Assembly (NCBI GenBank): GCA_907165065.1 | Contig: OU015532.1 | Coordinates: 43,130,839 to 43,194,838 of the forward strand | Direction of reading: 5' to 3' | DNA from: Caprimulgus europaeus | Lineage: Eukaryota; Chordata; Aves; Caprimulgiformes; Caprimulgidae | DNA: 64,000 nucleotides | In this document: piece by piece, positions 11,241-26,200 of the stretch | Position numbering within the stretch: position 1 is the stretch's first letter | Layout: every line of letters begins with the position of its first letter | The notes under the pieces: model-generated | The model's database searches: none | What the model saw: the letters and a program-made list of their open reading frames with translations, nothing else | Told to the model about the DNA's origin: nothing | Position numbers and translations under genes: made by a program

Positions 11241-14200
11241 GTATGTATGGCGGTGGCGTGCCGGCAGGCAGCGCCTTGGGGAGGGGAGGCTGGTGCAGAC
11301 TCAGGCTTGGCAGGGAAGGAGGGCAGGGGCTCAGCGCCATTGACCCTGGCTGTGGTCAGTGTCTTGCGGTGCTGCTTGCATCCGCTGAGCATCTCCCACT
11401 CGGGTCAGCACTGCCTCCCCCTCCTGCCATCCCAGAGCCAGAGGGAGGTGGCAGGCCTGGTTGTGGGCTGAAGATGCACACTTTCTCCAGTTGGCCAGCT
11501 CTGCTTCTCCTTTCCTCCACCCTGGCACATCTGGGAGGATCTCACTAGCCCCAAACAAACAGCTGCTTTTTTTCTGACTGGTTGTACTGGTCCCCAAAAT
11601 CACCCTGACCTCTGAGGTGCCTTGGTGCAGGAGAGCTGTGGGGAACCTCTGTGGGGCAAGGGCTCTCTGGGTTGTCCCTGCAAAGGCAGCCCCACCACCA
11701 CCGCAGCTTGTTGGAGCATCCCAGTTTGTTTTGCAACAGACCTGTCATCCCTGAGCGCTTTCACCCAGCAGGCCCAGGCTCTGCCTTTTGCTGGTGCAAG
11801 GTGACTTCAGCTGAGCTGTCATCAATGTGGCCAGCACCTTTTCATCCCACAGGGCTGCCTCGCAGGAGCGAGTACTCCACAGAGGCAGTGCTGGGGATTC
11901 ACCCCGTTTCCAGCCACTTGGTCCTGAGGGATGCTTTTCTGCTCCAGCCTCACCATCCATCCCAGAAGCAGACTGTCCTTTGCACATATTCCTCCTTCCC
12001 TGATCTAATAGCCAGCCCTCCTGTCTTCCAGGAAAGCCATTGCCAAGTCCAGCCTCCAGCACATGGTAGCCCAGCCAAACCCTGCGCTAGCCCTGAGGAG
12101 CGACTCAGAGAGGCAGATACGCAGCACTGTGGACTGGAGTGTAAGTTGTAGCGTGTTTTGCTGGGTGTTGCATGGAATGGGCTCCTGGCCAAGAAGCAGA
12201 AGGCTCTTCCCAGGCTGAGATTTCCCAGGTGACTTCAAGTTTGACACATTTATGGCCTCCACCATTGCCACCAGCTGGTGCCAGCATCTGTGCTGCTGGC
12301 AGCACCCCTTGATGCTGCACGGAGAGGCTGTGCAGGCACAGGTGGTTCCTGGGAGGACGGCATAGCTACTCCACTGCCAGCTCTTCTGCTCCTGGCAGCC
12401 AAACTCTTCTGGTGGCTGGGGCCAAGCAGCAGGAGCAAGCCCCAGCTCCTTTGCGGGCAAAGCCCAGCAGGTTTTAGGCCTCATCTTCAGGTCACAGAAC
12501 AGAAGCTATTTCAGGAGAGTCCCCTATGTTGAATTTGCCCCAATGCCTCCTCTCAGGGGGTGATGGAAGCAGCCCCCCTGTGCAGGACACAACAGCTGGG
12601 CTGTGGGTCTTGGAGATCCCTCTTGTTCACAACAGGTGCGCCAGGGCAGCAGCTTCATGTGGTTTCCTCTGTCCAGATGTTTGCCCTGGTTTTTCTGTGC
12701 ATCTTGTCTCCCGGTCTGCACCTACCTCCAGCCGCCTTCTCCCATCCTTGTCCCACTATCTTGTCCCTTGCACAAAGTGTTTTAGGGGCTTGGATGCATA
12801 TCTGAGGGTGCTCTCAGAGAAACACGTTGTCTTGTGCCTTTCAGGAGACTGCGGTCTATGGGGAGCACATCTGGTTTGAGACCAATGTCTCTGGGGACTT
12901 CTGCTACGTTGGGGAACAGAACTGTATGGCGAAGATTCTGGTGAGTCCTCAGGGGTCACCCATCTCCCTGGCAAGGGCCAGAGATGTGAGCTGTGATGCC
13001 ACCCAGTGGGGACACCATGAAGGCTCTCCTGCCGCTGCCAGGGGAAACCTGGGGGCTTGGGGTGATATGATTATGACATTCCAGGGAGAGGCTGTTGGGA
13101 TCTCACATCCTTAGAGGGACAATCTGAATCCAAGACCTTTCAATACAGGAGAAAAGTGAGCACTGGAGACCCAGACCTCCTGACCCTGCAGGCAGCACTG
13201 ATCTTGCAGGGTTGCTGCAGTCCTCCCTCCCAGCTTGCAGGCTTGGTCCTGCTCGTGGTGCAGGACACGGAGCCCTGATGCCATCCTATGCTTGTCCATG
13301 GGGCTTACCATGGGAGCTCTGCAAGTGCCTCCCAGACCAGCTTCCCTGGTGCTGTCAGGCAGTGTCAGAAGGCCAAGGGCTGAGGGACAGGACAGCAGGA
13401 GAGCACCTCCTACTCTGTCCGAGGCTTGAGAGCATCTGCTCCAGGCACACGCTTAGACCGCTTTACTTACAAGGAGTCTAAATGTAGATAATTTTCCCAC
13501 AGGACTTGTTCTGCATCCTGAAAAATGTGGAGGTGTGAGGGGAGGCTGAGCTTGCCAGCCTCTGAACACTGCTATTCATATGCATGTTTTTCCTCCCCTT
13601 TTCTCATCCTCCAGCAAAAACCTCTCTCCAGGCGTAAGTGTGCAGCCTGCAAGATTGTGGTGCATACACCCTGCATCGAACAGCTCGAGAAAGTGAGTAG
13701 AGCCCTCTCTGTGGCTTGCAGAATTGTAACAGCCTTTTTCCTGGGCAACCCTTCCTCTTGGGTAGTGAAACACAAGAAGGTTGGGGAACTGCAAAGAGGA
13801 GTCTCCTGAGGGAACGATACCAAAAGGAGAATCTAGTGGCATGATTTGGACTCTGGCTCTGTTTTGTTCAGTAACAGTGTCCTGGTTTTGCTAGGATAGA
13901 GTTAATTTTCATCCAAACCACCACACAGAGATCCGTGAGGGCTTTTGCATCAAGCATCAAACATCTCCAGAGGCTCTGGGCCTGCTGCAGTAAGATAAAC
14001 TCCAGTAGGTTTCCTTTGGGTATGATGGTTTTACTGATTCCTTTGATGTGTGTTCAATCTACAGATAAATTTCCGCTGCAAGCCTTCCTTCAGGGAATCG
14101 GGATCCCGGAACGTACGGGAGGTGAGAGATGTGCCTGAGACACTGCCCACGTCTGATCCCCTTCACCTGCCCAGTTTGGTGGCAAAGGTGTTGGATGCTG

Positions 14201-17200
14201 CAGCACGTTCCCTGTCAGAGCTCAGGTGTCGTGCTGCCTCCTGGCTCCCAGGGCATGGCGCAGTCACAGGGATTATTTCTTTGCAAGACAACAGCACAGA
14301 CTGGGTGTGAGGAGCCAGGAGCTCGCAGGCAGCATGTGCAGAGCATCTGCTGGTTTGCATGTTCTAGAGCTCCTGTGTCTGCACAGGAGGAACCTGCAAA
14401 CAGTGTATTGGGGGAGAGGTTTTTTTTATTCCCCTTGTGGAAGCAAATAGAGGAGGCTGTGGCAGACAGCAGGTCCCCAAGTCTCCCACAATTTGGAAGG
14501 GGGCAATACAGACTCACTTCTTGTTTTATCCCTCGGCACTGACCTGGGTGCCACAGGTACTCCAAGTAGCAGTGGAAGATGCCCACAGTGGTGCTGTCAG
14601 ACCCCTTAGCCCACGTTTTAATGTACTTGGGCATAAGCCTGGGACCTGTCTGCTGAGCTGTGCTGAAAGCATCTGTCAGTCTTCATGCTTCACCCTCCAG
14701 GCTGTGGAGCCAGTGTAGCCCATACGGTGCTCTGGAGTGGGTGTCGGTGGCTCAGCCCTGACCACAGTGCTGCCCCCACCCCATGTTCATGTTGGCCCAG
14801 CAGACACTGTAGGTGAAAGTTACTCAAACACAGCACTGCTTGCTCAGAAATGCCGGTGTGACCTCGTAAGATGAAGTTTTCAACATCACTTTTTTAAGCC
14901 TTTTCTTCCTTTGCTTCTCTTACCATGCAGCCCTCCTTCTTGTGTCGCTCTTAGTCCAGCTCCTTTATTTATCCTTCACTTTTACCTTCTCCCAGAGGGC
15001 TGGGACTGGTGCATGTGAGCAGTGGCCGTGCTGCAAGAGCAGAGGTCCTGTCTGGCCTGGGTCTGTTCCTCCTGCCTGTTCCTGCCTTCTCTCACATGCT
15101 GGGCCTTTCACTTTCTTTTTCTTTTCCCTTTAGCCCATAGTTGTCCGGCATCACTGGGTTCACCGGAGGCGGCAGGAAGGGAAATGCCGGCAGTGTGGCA
15201 AGGTAAGAGGGCATTTTTATTTCCTCCCCCCCAACACTCAGCCTGAAGGAAAGCTAAGCTCAAACCAGAGACAAGAACAGGGCTGGAGACCAGAGACATC
15301 CCACTATTCTGTTTGGCAGCAGCAGCCTACAGCAACACCAAGACACGTGCCCTGTTTTGCACAGTGAAGCAATACAGTGCTTCCCACATAGAGTTGTTCT
15401 TGTTCTCCCCCTGGGCCAAATCAATCCTGGAGGGCACTGTCTTCCTGACATCCTTTCCTTGGGCAGTAGGGACACCCCTGCAGAGTGCAGTGGCCTCCCT
15501 GGTGCTGTAGTGGTGGCTGGAACTCTGACAGGGATCCAGAAGTCTCCAGCTGTAGGCCTGCTCTCTTTGTTAATGTCCTGGTGGTGGAAAAAGTCCTGTT
15601 GGAGGGTAGAAAGCTGTGAGGGAATTCTCTAAGCCTCTTATCCTGTGCTCCACAGGGTTTCCAGCAGAAGTTTGCCTTCCACAGTAAAGAGATTGTAGCC
15701 ATCAGCTGTTCCTGGTGCAAGCAAGCGGTGAGCAAAGCCCCCATTGAACATCTGCTGAAATGTGGGGGCCAAATGGATGGGGCCGGGCTCTTTTTGGTGG
15801 TACCCAGTGACAGGACAAGGGGCAATGGGCACAAACTGGAACATGGGAAGTTCCACACAAACTTAAGGAAAGACTTCTTTCCTGTGAGGGTGCCAGAGCC
15901 CTGGGACAGGCTGCCCAGAGAGGGTGTGGGGTCTCCATCTCTGGAGATGTTCAAACCTGCCTGGACACTTTCCTGTGCAACCTGGTGTAGGGAACCTGCT
16001 TTGGCAGGGGGGTTGGACTGGGTGATCTCCCGAGGTCCCTTCCAACCCCCACCATTCTGTGATTCTGTGATGCCTACTCTGCATCTGATGACCTCTGCTT
16101 TCTGCTGGGACTCCCCACGCTGCTTCTCTGCAGCCTGCCCTTAACAACAGCTCTTACTGGGAGAGGTTGTACTGTGGTAGCTGGGAGCTCCCACAAGTAA
16201 CTTTCTCATCATTGCCTTCCCATTACAAAATTCCTGTGTGGTTTCCTCCAGCGCTCCCTGTGCTGGCAGGGGGGAGCTGAGGCGAGGAGAAGGTGGCTGT
16301 CCCCAGCAAACCAAGCAGCTGAGTTTTCTCTCTGTCTCTCCTCTTCTCCTTCCCCAGTATCACAGCAAAGTCTCATGTTTCATGCTGCAACACATCGAAG
16401 AGCCCTGCTCACTGGGGGCTCATGCTGCTGTCGTCGTTCCTCCCACCTGGATTCTGCGGGTCCGGCGGCCCCAGGTAACTCACCTCAGCTCTCATGGCTC
16501 TTTCACAACTCTTCCTTGCCTAGCAGCTCTTCAAGGAGTTTTTGGGTTTGTTTCTTTTCTCTCTAGAATCCATTGAAATCTAGTAAGAAGAAGAAGAGGA
16601 CATCGTTCAAGCGGAAATCCAGCAAAAAGGGGGCTGAGGTAAGAGATGAGGGGACAGGGAATGACCTTGGAAGGACTCAGGGGCTGGGCAGTAAGGAGCA
16701 GGGTCAGGAAACAAGGGGGCTTTGCAGGGTCTGTGCTGAGGTTAAGGAGGGTGAGGTGGAGGGAGAGTGCCTGCTGGCAGGCGCTAAGGGCTATAAGGCT
16801 TACAGGGTGGCTGGGGCATCCTCGTCCTCCCACTCCTGGCCATACATGATGTTAGGGCTCAGCTGCAGGTGGGATTTTGCATTTCCCTGGGTTTGTTGAA
16901 GGACCTGTGGTGTCTCTTGCAGGAAGGGAGGTGGAAACCCTTTGTCATCAAGCCATTGCCAGCTCCTCTCATGAAGCCCTTGCTGGTGTTTGTGAACCCC
17001 AAGAGTGGTGGGAATCAGGTATGGCCATGTTCTATGTCTCCCTGAGAAGGCAGCTCTGTGAGGGCATTGCCATTTGGCTGCTGAGGACTCCGCATAGTTT
17101 TGGTGATGACTCAGCTGCAGAAGATGCAAGGCAACCCCTGCAGTGCCAGTTTGTTGCCTGGCAATTCCCACCTAAGTCAGGCTTTGCCTCAGTCCCCCCT

Positions 17201-20200
17201 GAACACCATTGTCTTTACCCGTCCTCAGGACCAGATACATTCTTCCCCTGTCCACTGGGAACTATTTGTTCTCTGCTGAAGTCTTTCTTGTCCTCACAGG
17301 GAGCCAAGATCATCCAGTCCTTCATGTGGTATCTCAACCCACGGCAAGTGTTTGACCTCAGCCAGGGTGGACCCAAGGAGGCGTGAGTACTGATAGGGGC
17401 AGCACCCTTCTCTCACCCATCCCTGCCCCAGAGATTCCTCTCCAGAGCTTTTCCCACAGCTGCCAGAGGTCTGATGCTCCGTAGCTCCCTTGTGCAAAGA
17501 GAACCCCACAAGTTCATTACTTTGAGAGGCCTCTCTACAATACCTTGTGGTCAGGGAGGGCTGGTCTCATCTTAAGGCTAGTGGCAAAGAGACCACCTGT
17601 GGGATGACATTCCCAAACCTAGTTCATTATGTTCCATTAATGTCACGTGAGTCTCGTCTGCTTGCTGTGTTTTGGCTTATCTACGTGTACGTGGACTGAG
17701 GACACCCTGCTCTTCCTCCACAAGAACTGATGGAGCCAAAGTTACTGTGGCTTTGCCCACTGCTGTGAACTGCTGTGGTGATGGGGTGGGACACACAGGT
17801 GGCTTTGTGAATGCCACAGGCTCTGTGAGGGCAGGGAGCCCTGCAGCTGCTGTGTAACATCTTCGGTGCCTCTCCCCTCCCCTCCTTACCCTCTCTGTTC
17901 CCTGCAGGCTGGAGCTGTACCGCAAGGTCCACAACCTCCGGATCCTGGCGTGCGGGGGAGATGGCACGGTGAGTCCGCCAGCCCCCTCGTGCCTGCAGTA
18001 CCCTTCACTCCAAGCCTTTCCAGTGACACCCTCTTCTCTGTAATCCAGAACGGGGCAAAATGTGCCCATTGTGTCCACGGTCCAGCTGGTGGCACTGGAT
18101 GCCATGGGTCCCTTCATGCACTGCTCCAGGGAGTGCTAGTCTGTGGCACGTCTGCATTTGTCACCCTTTGGGGGACAGTGTCCTCACTGGGGTTACTGGT
18201 ATCTCCCACAGCACCCGTTTGGAGCATTAAAGGCTACGAATAGCCTTGGCATTGGCTGATGGCCACCATCTCTGTCCCTCTGCCATCGCTAGCGCTCCAA
18301 GTCACCTCCACCTGCCTGCTGGTCCCTGAAATAACCAACTGTTTCTTTGTGCTCTGTTGCTTGAGCAGGTGGGCTGGATACTCTCCATTCTGGACCAGTT
18401 ACGCCTCAACCCACCTCCTCCTGTGGCCATCTTACCTCTGGGGACAGGGAATGACTTGGCCAGGACGCTGAACTGGGGTGGGGTAAGTGATGGGCAGAAG
18501 AGCTGACTGCTGACAGGGCTGGGCTGGGTGCTTCAGCTCCAGTTCCAGACATATGGATGGGGATTTGCACTGCCTGGTTATTTAGACTTTCCCTAACTAC
18601 AGACCAACAAATAAGTGCAGTTTGCATGTTCCTGTTCTTCTGACTTTTAGATTATTCTGAATTAGTTTATAATAGGACATTAACAAGAGCAATCATTATT
18701 TTAAACTTTGGGAGATTTTTAGAAGGAAGTTATATTGCTTTTAAATTTAAGGTCCCACTTTGTTGAGCATTCAAGTAGAATCGATCTTTTCCACATCCTT
18801 TGCTCTGGGATGTCTTCCCAAATAAGATGACATCTCTGTGGGAGGGGGGTAGGAGACTCACTGAGTCTTGCTCTTCACCAGGGTTACACAGATGAGCCTC
18901 TGTCCAAGATCCTGTCGCATGTGGAAGATGGGAACATTGTGCAGCTCGATCGCTGGAACCTCCATGTGGAGCCAAACCCTGAAGCAAATCCTGAGGAAAA
19001 GGATGAGGCAGCTGCTGACAAGGTGGGACACCTCCTCTCCACATTTGTTCCTTAGGGGTCTGCATTCTCCTTCTCCCACTGGCTCAGGCAGCCCCAGCAC
19101 CTGGGGCTACGGTGTTGGGCTGGCATTTCCCTGCTCCAATTCCACTTGTTTCCTCATGGCTCTGACCCATGGCACTCATGGTGATGCGTGTAGAGATCAG
19201 GACTAAGTGTCCACCAGAGTTTTTTAACCACAGCTTGGAACAGGTATAAACCCAGTCCCTTCTGAGACTGTTTCTTTAGCAGAAACATGGGTGATTGCAG
19301 GTATCTTGGAGAGCGGAGTGTGTCCCCTTGGGTCATGTCCTCAACCCCTAGGGCTGAAGTCTGTCATCTCAGGCTGGTGGCCTCTGTATTTTCCTGGAGG
19401 GAAGGCAAGCCTTCGCTCCCTCAGCCTCATGAACATGGTGCATGGCTCTGCTATAGCCTGACCTCGTCTATGGCCATGCACTGGCAGCCTCACCTTTGTT
19501 CCTCCTTTCCATTTCAGCTCCCCTTGGATGTCTTTAATAACTATTTCAGCCTTGGCTTTGATGCACGGGTGACGCTGGAGTTCCACGAATCCCGAGGTAC
19601 AGGGAGGTGGCAGGGCTGGGACAGGGTCTGTGGTGATGGAGTGCCCCAGAAATGGGCCTGTAAAATGCTTCTCAGGAAAGTGGACAAGAGGATTGTCCCA
19701 GGGACAGGGCTGGTGGTGAAACCTGTGGAGCAAGTGGAGACTGCAGAGAGGGAAGAGGGGTGCCTGCATTGCATGTGAAGAGAGCTGGGGTCTGCCTCCT
19801 GGCCGAGGCTGGCTGAAGATCTGTGTCTGGGGAGAGCTGGCCAGTGGAGTATTTCCATGTGCAGGCCAATGACCTGGAGTTTTTTTTCTTTTCCCTAGAG
19901 GCCAACCCAGAGAAGTTCAACAGCCGGTTTCGGAATAAAATGTTCTATGCTGGGGTGAGTGTGTGGAGGATATCTGGGCAGCCTTTCTAGCGGCCTTAGC
20001 ATCAGCTGGAGCACAGACATGGCCCCTGCTCCTGTCTGCACCCTCAGCTCACTCATCTGAGTTACATGGACCTTCCCGTGCACCCAAGCTGAACCCCCCA
20101 AAGCTGGAGAGGTGCTGGAGAAGGTTTGCGGCCCAGGGAGTCGCAGCTCCTCTTTGGCTGCGAGTGCTGCTGGCGGCACAGCTTGCTCTCTGGGCTGCAG

Positions 20201-23200
20201 TACAGTTGCTGTTTTGATCTCCTGCCACTATTGTTCTTGTTCTCTGACTCATGGACGGTCACCCAGGCAGGACCTCCCCAGAGCTGTGGGGAGGAGGGCT
20301 ATCCCCCTTGCCGAGGAATGGGAAGCTCTTTTCCATAGAGTCCCCACCCTACTTTGGTCTTTTATTTTATACCTTGGGCCAGTAACAGCTCCCTGGTTAA
20401 TTATGCCACCCTCTTCTATCTCACCTCTAGAGCTTTGTGTCTCAGTGTTGTCTTTGTTTGTCCGTCTTCCCCTCCTCAATGTACCTCCCTACCCATGTGG
20501 CTGGGTGACCAGTATTTGAGCAGTTCTAAAGGCCAAGTGCTGCTCTGTACCATCTCACATCTCTCCTGTTTGTGTCTTCCCTCCTGTCCATACAGTTAAA
20601 CCCAAGGGGACCCTAGGATCTGTGTAACAGAGGCCGTACTGTCTCTCATGGTGTCTCTACATGAGGTCACATTGGGTTTGTTTTACGGTGCTTCATTGCT
20701 GCTTGAGACTGAATTTGTCTCTTGTGACTCAAGTCTCTGAGACCCACCTTGCCAGCTCTTTCCTAAAGCTGAGAGTAGTCTGGCAAGGGAATACTGGGGG
20801 GTGTTACTAAAGATGCCCTGAGGTTTTTGGTAGGCAAAATGGCCAGAGGAATGCATCAGGTTGCTTTAGGAGGGGAGAAGAGAGGGCTTCTGGCAATGGA
20901 CAAGGAAAGGATTTGCTGAAGGTTGGTGGCAGGCTCCCTGGCTGACCATCCAGTGAAGGTGTGGGTGCTAATGCTGGCTCTTGCTTTGGCAGACGGCTTT
21001 CTCCGACTTCCTCACGGGCAGCTCCAAAGACTTAGCGAAGCACGTCAAGCTGGTTGTGAGTGTGTGCAGGGATGCTCTGGGGCAGGGAGGGGGTTGAGCT
21101 GCCAAGGGGTGAGGAACAGTCCCTTGGCACACTGGGTATCTCAGGATTGGGGAGAGGATGTATTCCTGGGGACATTGGCTTCCTCTGGCTTGGAGGACAG
21201 TCACCATGGGATGCAGAGGGGAGGTTGTTTCCTCCCAGGTGGGTAGGGTGGGCCAAGCCCCCGCTTACAACAGCCTGACCACCCCTGTGTTATCTCCAGT
21301 GTGATGGGATGGACCTGACCTCCAAGATCCAGGACCTGAAGCCCCAGTGCCTGGTCTTCCTGAACATCCCCAGGTGAGCAGCCCCAAGACCTGCCCTTGT
21401 GTGCTGAGCTCCTCATCCCCATGACACGTATCCCTGTCTGAGTTTCAGGGGGCCTGTTTGTGCATCACTTGGCATCCCTTCACAGGTACTGTGCAGGCAC
21501 CATGCCCTGGGGCAACCCTGGAGAGCACCACGACTTTGAGCCACAGCGACACGATGATGGCTGCATTGAGGTTATTGGCTTCACCATGACATCCCTGGTG
21601 AGTCAGTGCTGTCGCCAGTTGTAGCTGGCAATGAGGGGAGCAACTGGTCCCATTGACCAAGTGTTGGCCAGCCTACCAGCTTCCCTCCTGAGGAACTGGA
21701 GTGCTGGCCTGTGTGACAGTGTCTGCTCTCTGAGATTTAGGCGAGGTGCTGTCATGCCCTGGTCTCTCTGGATCCCTTCCAGAACTTGGTTTACTTGCAG
21801 CATCTGGCTGACAGTGGGTGCTTCCCCCCATCCACCCCTCAGTCCGTGCTGTGCTCTCACTCTGGACCCTTTCACAGGCTGCCTTGCAGGTCGGAGGCCA
21901 CGGGGAACGACTGTGCCAGTGCCGACAGGTGGTTCTCACCACGTCCAAGGCCATCCCCATGCAGGTAGACGGAGAGCCCTGCAAGCTGGCGGCTTCCTGC
22001 ATCCACATCTCCCTCCGCAACCAAGCCAACATGGTGCAGAAGACCAAGCGGCGCAACTCCATGCCTCTGCTCAATGAGTAGGTTCCTCAGATCAATCTGC
22101 TTCCTCCTCTCCAAAGCAGAAGGGACGGTGGGGGAAGGGATGGCACTGATCCATCACTTCCAGAGGCATTCTGATCCTCTCTCAAGAAGGGCCTGGGAAG
22201 GGGTCAGGTCACAGAAGTATGGCCAGACACTGATGCTGGAGAAGCTGCTGGTGCCAAGGTCCCCACCCCAATCTGTGCTCTTGCCTGTTTTGGAGGGGTG
22301 AGTGGGATAAGAAGGAAGTGGGCTGTCACTTTCTGATCTCTTCCCTTCTCCTTCCCCCTGCACGCAGCCAGCAGCCAGTGCCCGAGCGGCTGCGGATCCG
22401 GGTGAGCCGAATCAGCATGCGGGACTACGAGGCACTGCACTATGACAAAGAAAAGCTCAAGGAAGCCTGTGAGTGACCAGCTGAGTGACATGGGGGTGGG
22501 AGCTGCAGTCCCTGAGTCCAGCAGTGCCCTAGGCCTGGCTGTGTGAGGTGTTGGGGATGGGACACGGGCTGCTCCCTGAGTTGTGTCTGTGCCCTGTCGT
22601 GCAGCTGTGCCGCTGGGGATCGTTGTGGTTCCAGGAGACAGCGACCTGGAGTTGTGCCGGACCCAAATTGAGAGGCTGCAGGAGGTGAGGCTTTGCGTGG
22701 GACGTGGTCAGGCTGGATGCCAAGGATGGAGGCTCAGGGGCTCAGGGAAGGCACTTGTAAGCCTCCTTGACCTGCACACACCAACACACACGCTCCTGCT
22801 TCTGGTAGCAGGTCACAGGTTGCCTTCATCCCGTGGTGGAGGCAGGATCTCAAGCTGGATGGCTTATTGCTCCCTGCTCTCTGGCAGCTGCTTTCTCAGC
22901 ACTGATCTTCTCGCCTTGTTCTCCAGGTGTCAGTGGCCCAGAAAAATTATGGGGCAGTGGAAAAAGCCAGCATACATCCTATGGGCACCTCTCACCCCTT
23001 GGGTGCTTGGGGAGTCTTTCCTCTGTCCTGTAGTTTGCTGTGCTGTGTTCCTTCAGCCCTCTGCGAGCTCTGTGTTTCCTGGCACAGCTCTGCCCCTCCT
23101 AGGTCACCTGGATTAGGGTTGCTCCCCCCTCCAAGTCTCTTGTGCTCCTGACAATGTGCTCGTGCATGTCCACAACCTGGCCACAGGCTTTGTAACTCTT

Positions 23201-26200
23201 GCTCCTGGTGAGCAATGCCTTCTGAGCCCACAGTGTTCCTCCTGGTGCCACACTGCTGTCTGATTTTCTCTCAGAAAACTGAAGGGTCCTTGCTTGGTCC
23301 CCAGTTAGCTGGTTCTTGTGCCTGAGGGAATCCCATCCAGCAGTGTCCTGCAGGGCTGAGTTGCAGAGCTGCTTGCCTGGCTGGTGTACTGATGAGGACA
23401 CACAGAGGGGCACATGGCTACCAGCTCCCAGGCTCAGAGGCTAACATTTTCCTGTGGTGTCCGCCTGGTAGATTGATGCCTCTGCAACCTCCTGCACCTG
23501 TAAAGCTGTGTATTGAGGCTGGTGTTCCTTGGTCACCTTGGGGTTTACCTCTTCTGTCTTCTTGGGCAACCATTGTGCTCTGGCCTCAAAGCAGGGCAGG
23601 GACCAGGGACCTTGGCCAGGCTGTGTGTAAAGCCAGATATGGCAGCACGTTAGGCAACACCAATGGGACAAGAGAGGGGCTGGGGGGCTGCCCAGACAAG
23701 GCTGTAACAGCACATCCTTGCCTTTCTGCAGGATTTCTTTCCACAGCCCTGTGCTTTAGAGCGCCTGCCCTTCCAGGTGTGTATGGCCTCGCTCTGTCCC
23801 TCGGGCTCATCTGTCACGTGCACCGTGCTGGTCTCGTGGGCTCGTTTTGTGGCACATCTCTCTCCAGTGAGCTAGTGTGTGTTGGCTCCAGTCTGTCCCA
23901 TGCTGCTCCCTGTCACTGTGTGCTGTGCCTGTGTTCAAGTTCCCCTCTCCATCCAAGTGCCTGTGGCACTCCATATCTGCAGGGACCTCCCAAAGCAGGA
24001 GGGATGCTCAGGGGAGAGATGAGGAGGCCAAGAGACATGACTTTATCCTCTCTTTCTTTGTGCAGGAGGGAGATGGAGCCAAACCGAAGACACTGTCATC
24101 CCAGAAGCTGTCACCCAAGTGGTGCTTCCTGGATTGTGAGTATCACCTTCCCCTGGGAGCGCTGACTGTGTCTGAATTTTGGGGAGTGAGGGGACAGACC
24201 CTTAATGACAAGCCACTGTGAGCCACATGGGACTTGGGACTCATGGATGTTGGGGTCTTTGAGGCCAAGTGCAGCAGTGCTTTGTTCCAGGTTGGGTCTC
24301 TCTGGCTGCTGACCACGATTTGAGTGTCTGCTGGTGTTCTACCCTCAGAGCTGAAGGCAGCTTGGCAGGCTGTGTCCCATCACTGGAGGACTGCTGGGGT
24401 TGCTCTCCTGTGTCATGCAGGCAGGGGGCCCCCCTGCTCCAGCACACCATGAACATCCCAGTGCTATGGGAGCAGGTTCCTTCTTCTTCCCTGCCTGAAA
24501 GTAGCTTCTTCCTCTCCCTTTGCCTTCACTGACCAAGAGGCTCCAGAGCTCACCCTCTGTACCTGAAAGCTGGCTGAGTGTAATGACTGCTAGTGGCACT
24601 TCATCTCCCTGACATCAACCCACAGCAGAGCATAGCCATGGGTTACCAAGTGGGCCTGGGAATCCTGGTGCTAGGCAGAAAGGATGCAGCTTCTCCTTTC
24701 CAGGTTCCAGGTGTCACTACCAGGACTGCTGTACCCGGAGTGCTTTCCCTCCTCCTGACAGTCTCCCAGCAGCAGGTTCTGAGCTCAGGAAGATGTGTCA
24801 GGAAAGAGGGCAGAGCCTCATTCAAGCCAGTGCAGGCTCATTCAAGCAGCTGAATTACAGACCTTCAGCAGCAGCTCCCTGGCTGTAAATCTCCAGCCAG
24901 GCCAGGACAAATAGGGCGCTTTCACACCTCTCACCTGCTCTGGCCTGTCCTTGCTCTCTTTGTGGAGAGAATTCCCCAGGTCCCCAAGGGTCCCACTGCA
25001 GCAGCTTGGCCTGGGCAGGCACCAGCAGCCTGGCGGGACATAGGGAAAGTGCCACCCTACATGAGGACCCAGTTGTCTTGGCGCTGTGCTCTTGTCCTGT
25101 TCCTCCCTGGTGATGCTGTAAGTCCCCAGAGCTTCCTTGCTCCCCCAGGGGTGGTGGCTGCGTGGGTCTGGCTCCAGCATGGCCACTTGCTCCACTGGTG
25201 TTGAAGGAGCCCCTCTCCCACTGTGGGGATCTCTGCTCTGAAGGGTGAACAGTGAGGTGCGCTCAGACAGGCTTCTTCCAGCAACAGGCTGGAGGCTGGT
25301 CTGAAGCTCTCCTGCTGTCCTAGGAGACAGTGACTTGGATCTACAGCTGGTGGTGGCATGCTCTGTTGTACCTGGCAGTCACAAGCTCTGATGTGGCCTT
25401 GTCTGTGGGACATTACTCAGCCAAGTCAACAGAAAGCTGAGCTCCCTCTTCTCCCAGCCCCGCGTAGTGCCCTCATTTCTCAGTGCTCTGCAATGAGGTG
25501 CATCATGTTGAATTGAAGATGTTCCTCACCTGATCCCAGCGTGTGCTGAGACATGCACTGCACAGCCCTGAGCTTCATCTGCTCGGGCTCCTGCTCCATT
25601 GCAGCTGCAAGGCTGGAGCACTCAAAAGCCCCCAGAAGGGTCACAGCATCAGCTAGGTGTGTTGTACCTTCCCTGCAGCTCCCTGACAGGAGTCACTGAG
25701 GAGGAGCTAGCGAGCAAAGGGGCGTGGTGGTCTGGCTGCCTCTAGGGTAAAGAGCACAGCAGGGAACCTGAGGGAAGGGCTGCTCCTGGTCACTCTGCTG
25801 TGCCCTCCGTGCAAGCCACAAAGTGGCTGGGTAGTTCACTATTGCTCAGCAGTGGAAAGTGGCCATCTTCCTCACCCCATGCCAAGAGTGACCATGCCTC
25901 TCTCTGTCCCTGCCTTACAGCAACCACAGCTGATCGGTTCTACAGGATAGACCGTGCGCAGGTGAGTGTGGCCTTGTCCTCTGCTGTCATCCCCCCAGCA
26001 TCTGCTGGGAAGGTGCTTGGGTGTCCTGCGTTCACACGGACCGACAGGCCTTGGGAACGTGCAGGTCTCGCACTGCTGTGGCATCCCCTGAGGTGTGGTG
26101 TGATGGGTCTAGCCCAGAACTAGCCCCAGCACCTCCAGGTTCCCATGGAAAGGGAGGAAGCATGGGTGGGAGCACAGAGACTTGGTCTGGAAGCTGCCTG

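Noticed and set aside
21960..21966. Donor-like CAG/GTAGAC inside DGKZ exon 20
   Set aside because: The reading frame continues with family-conserved sequence ([11 protein letters not shown]), so it is exonic.
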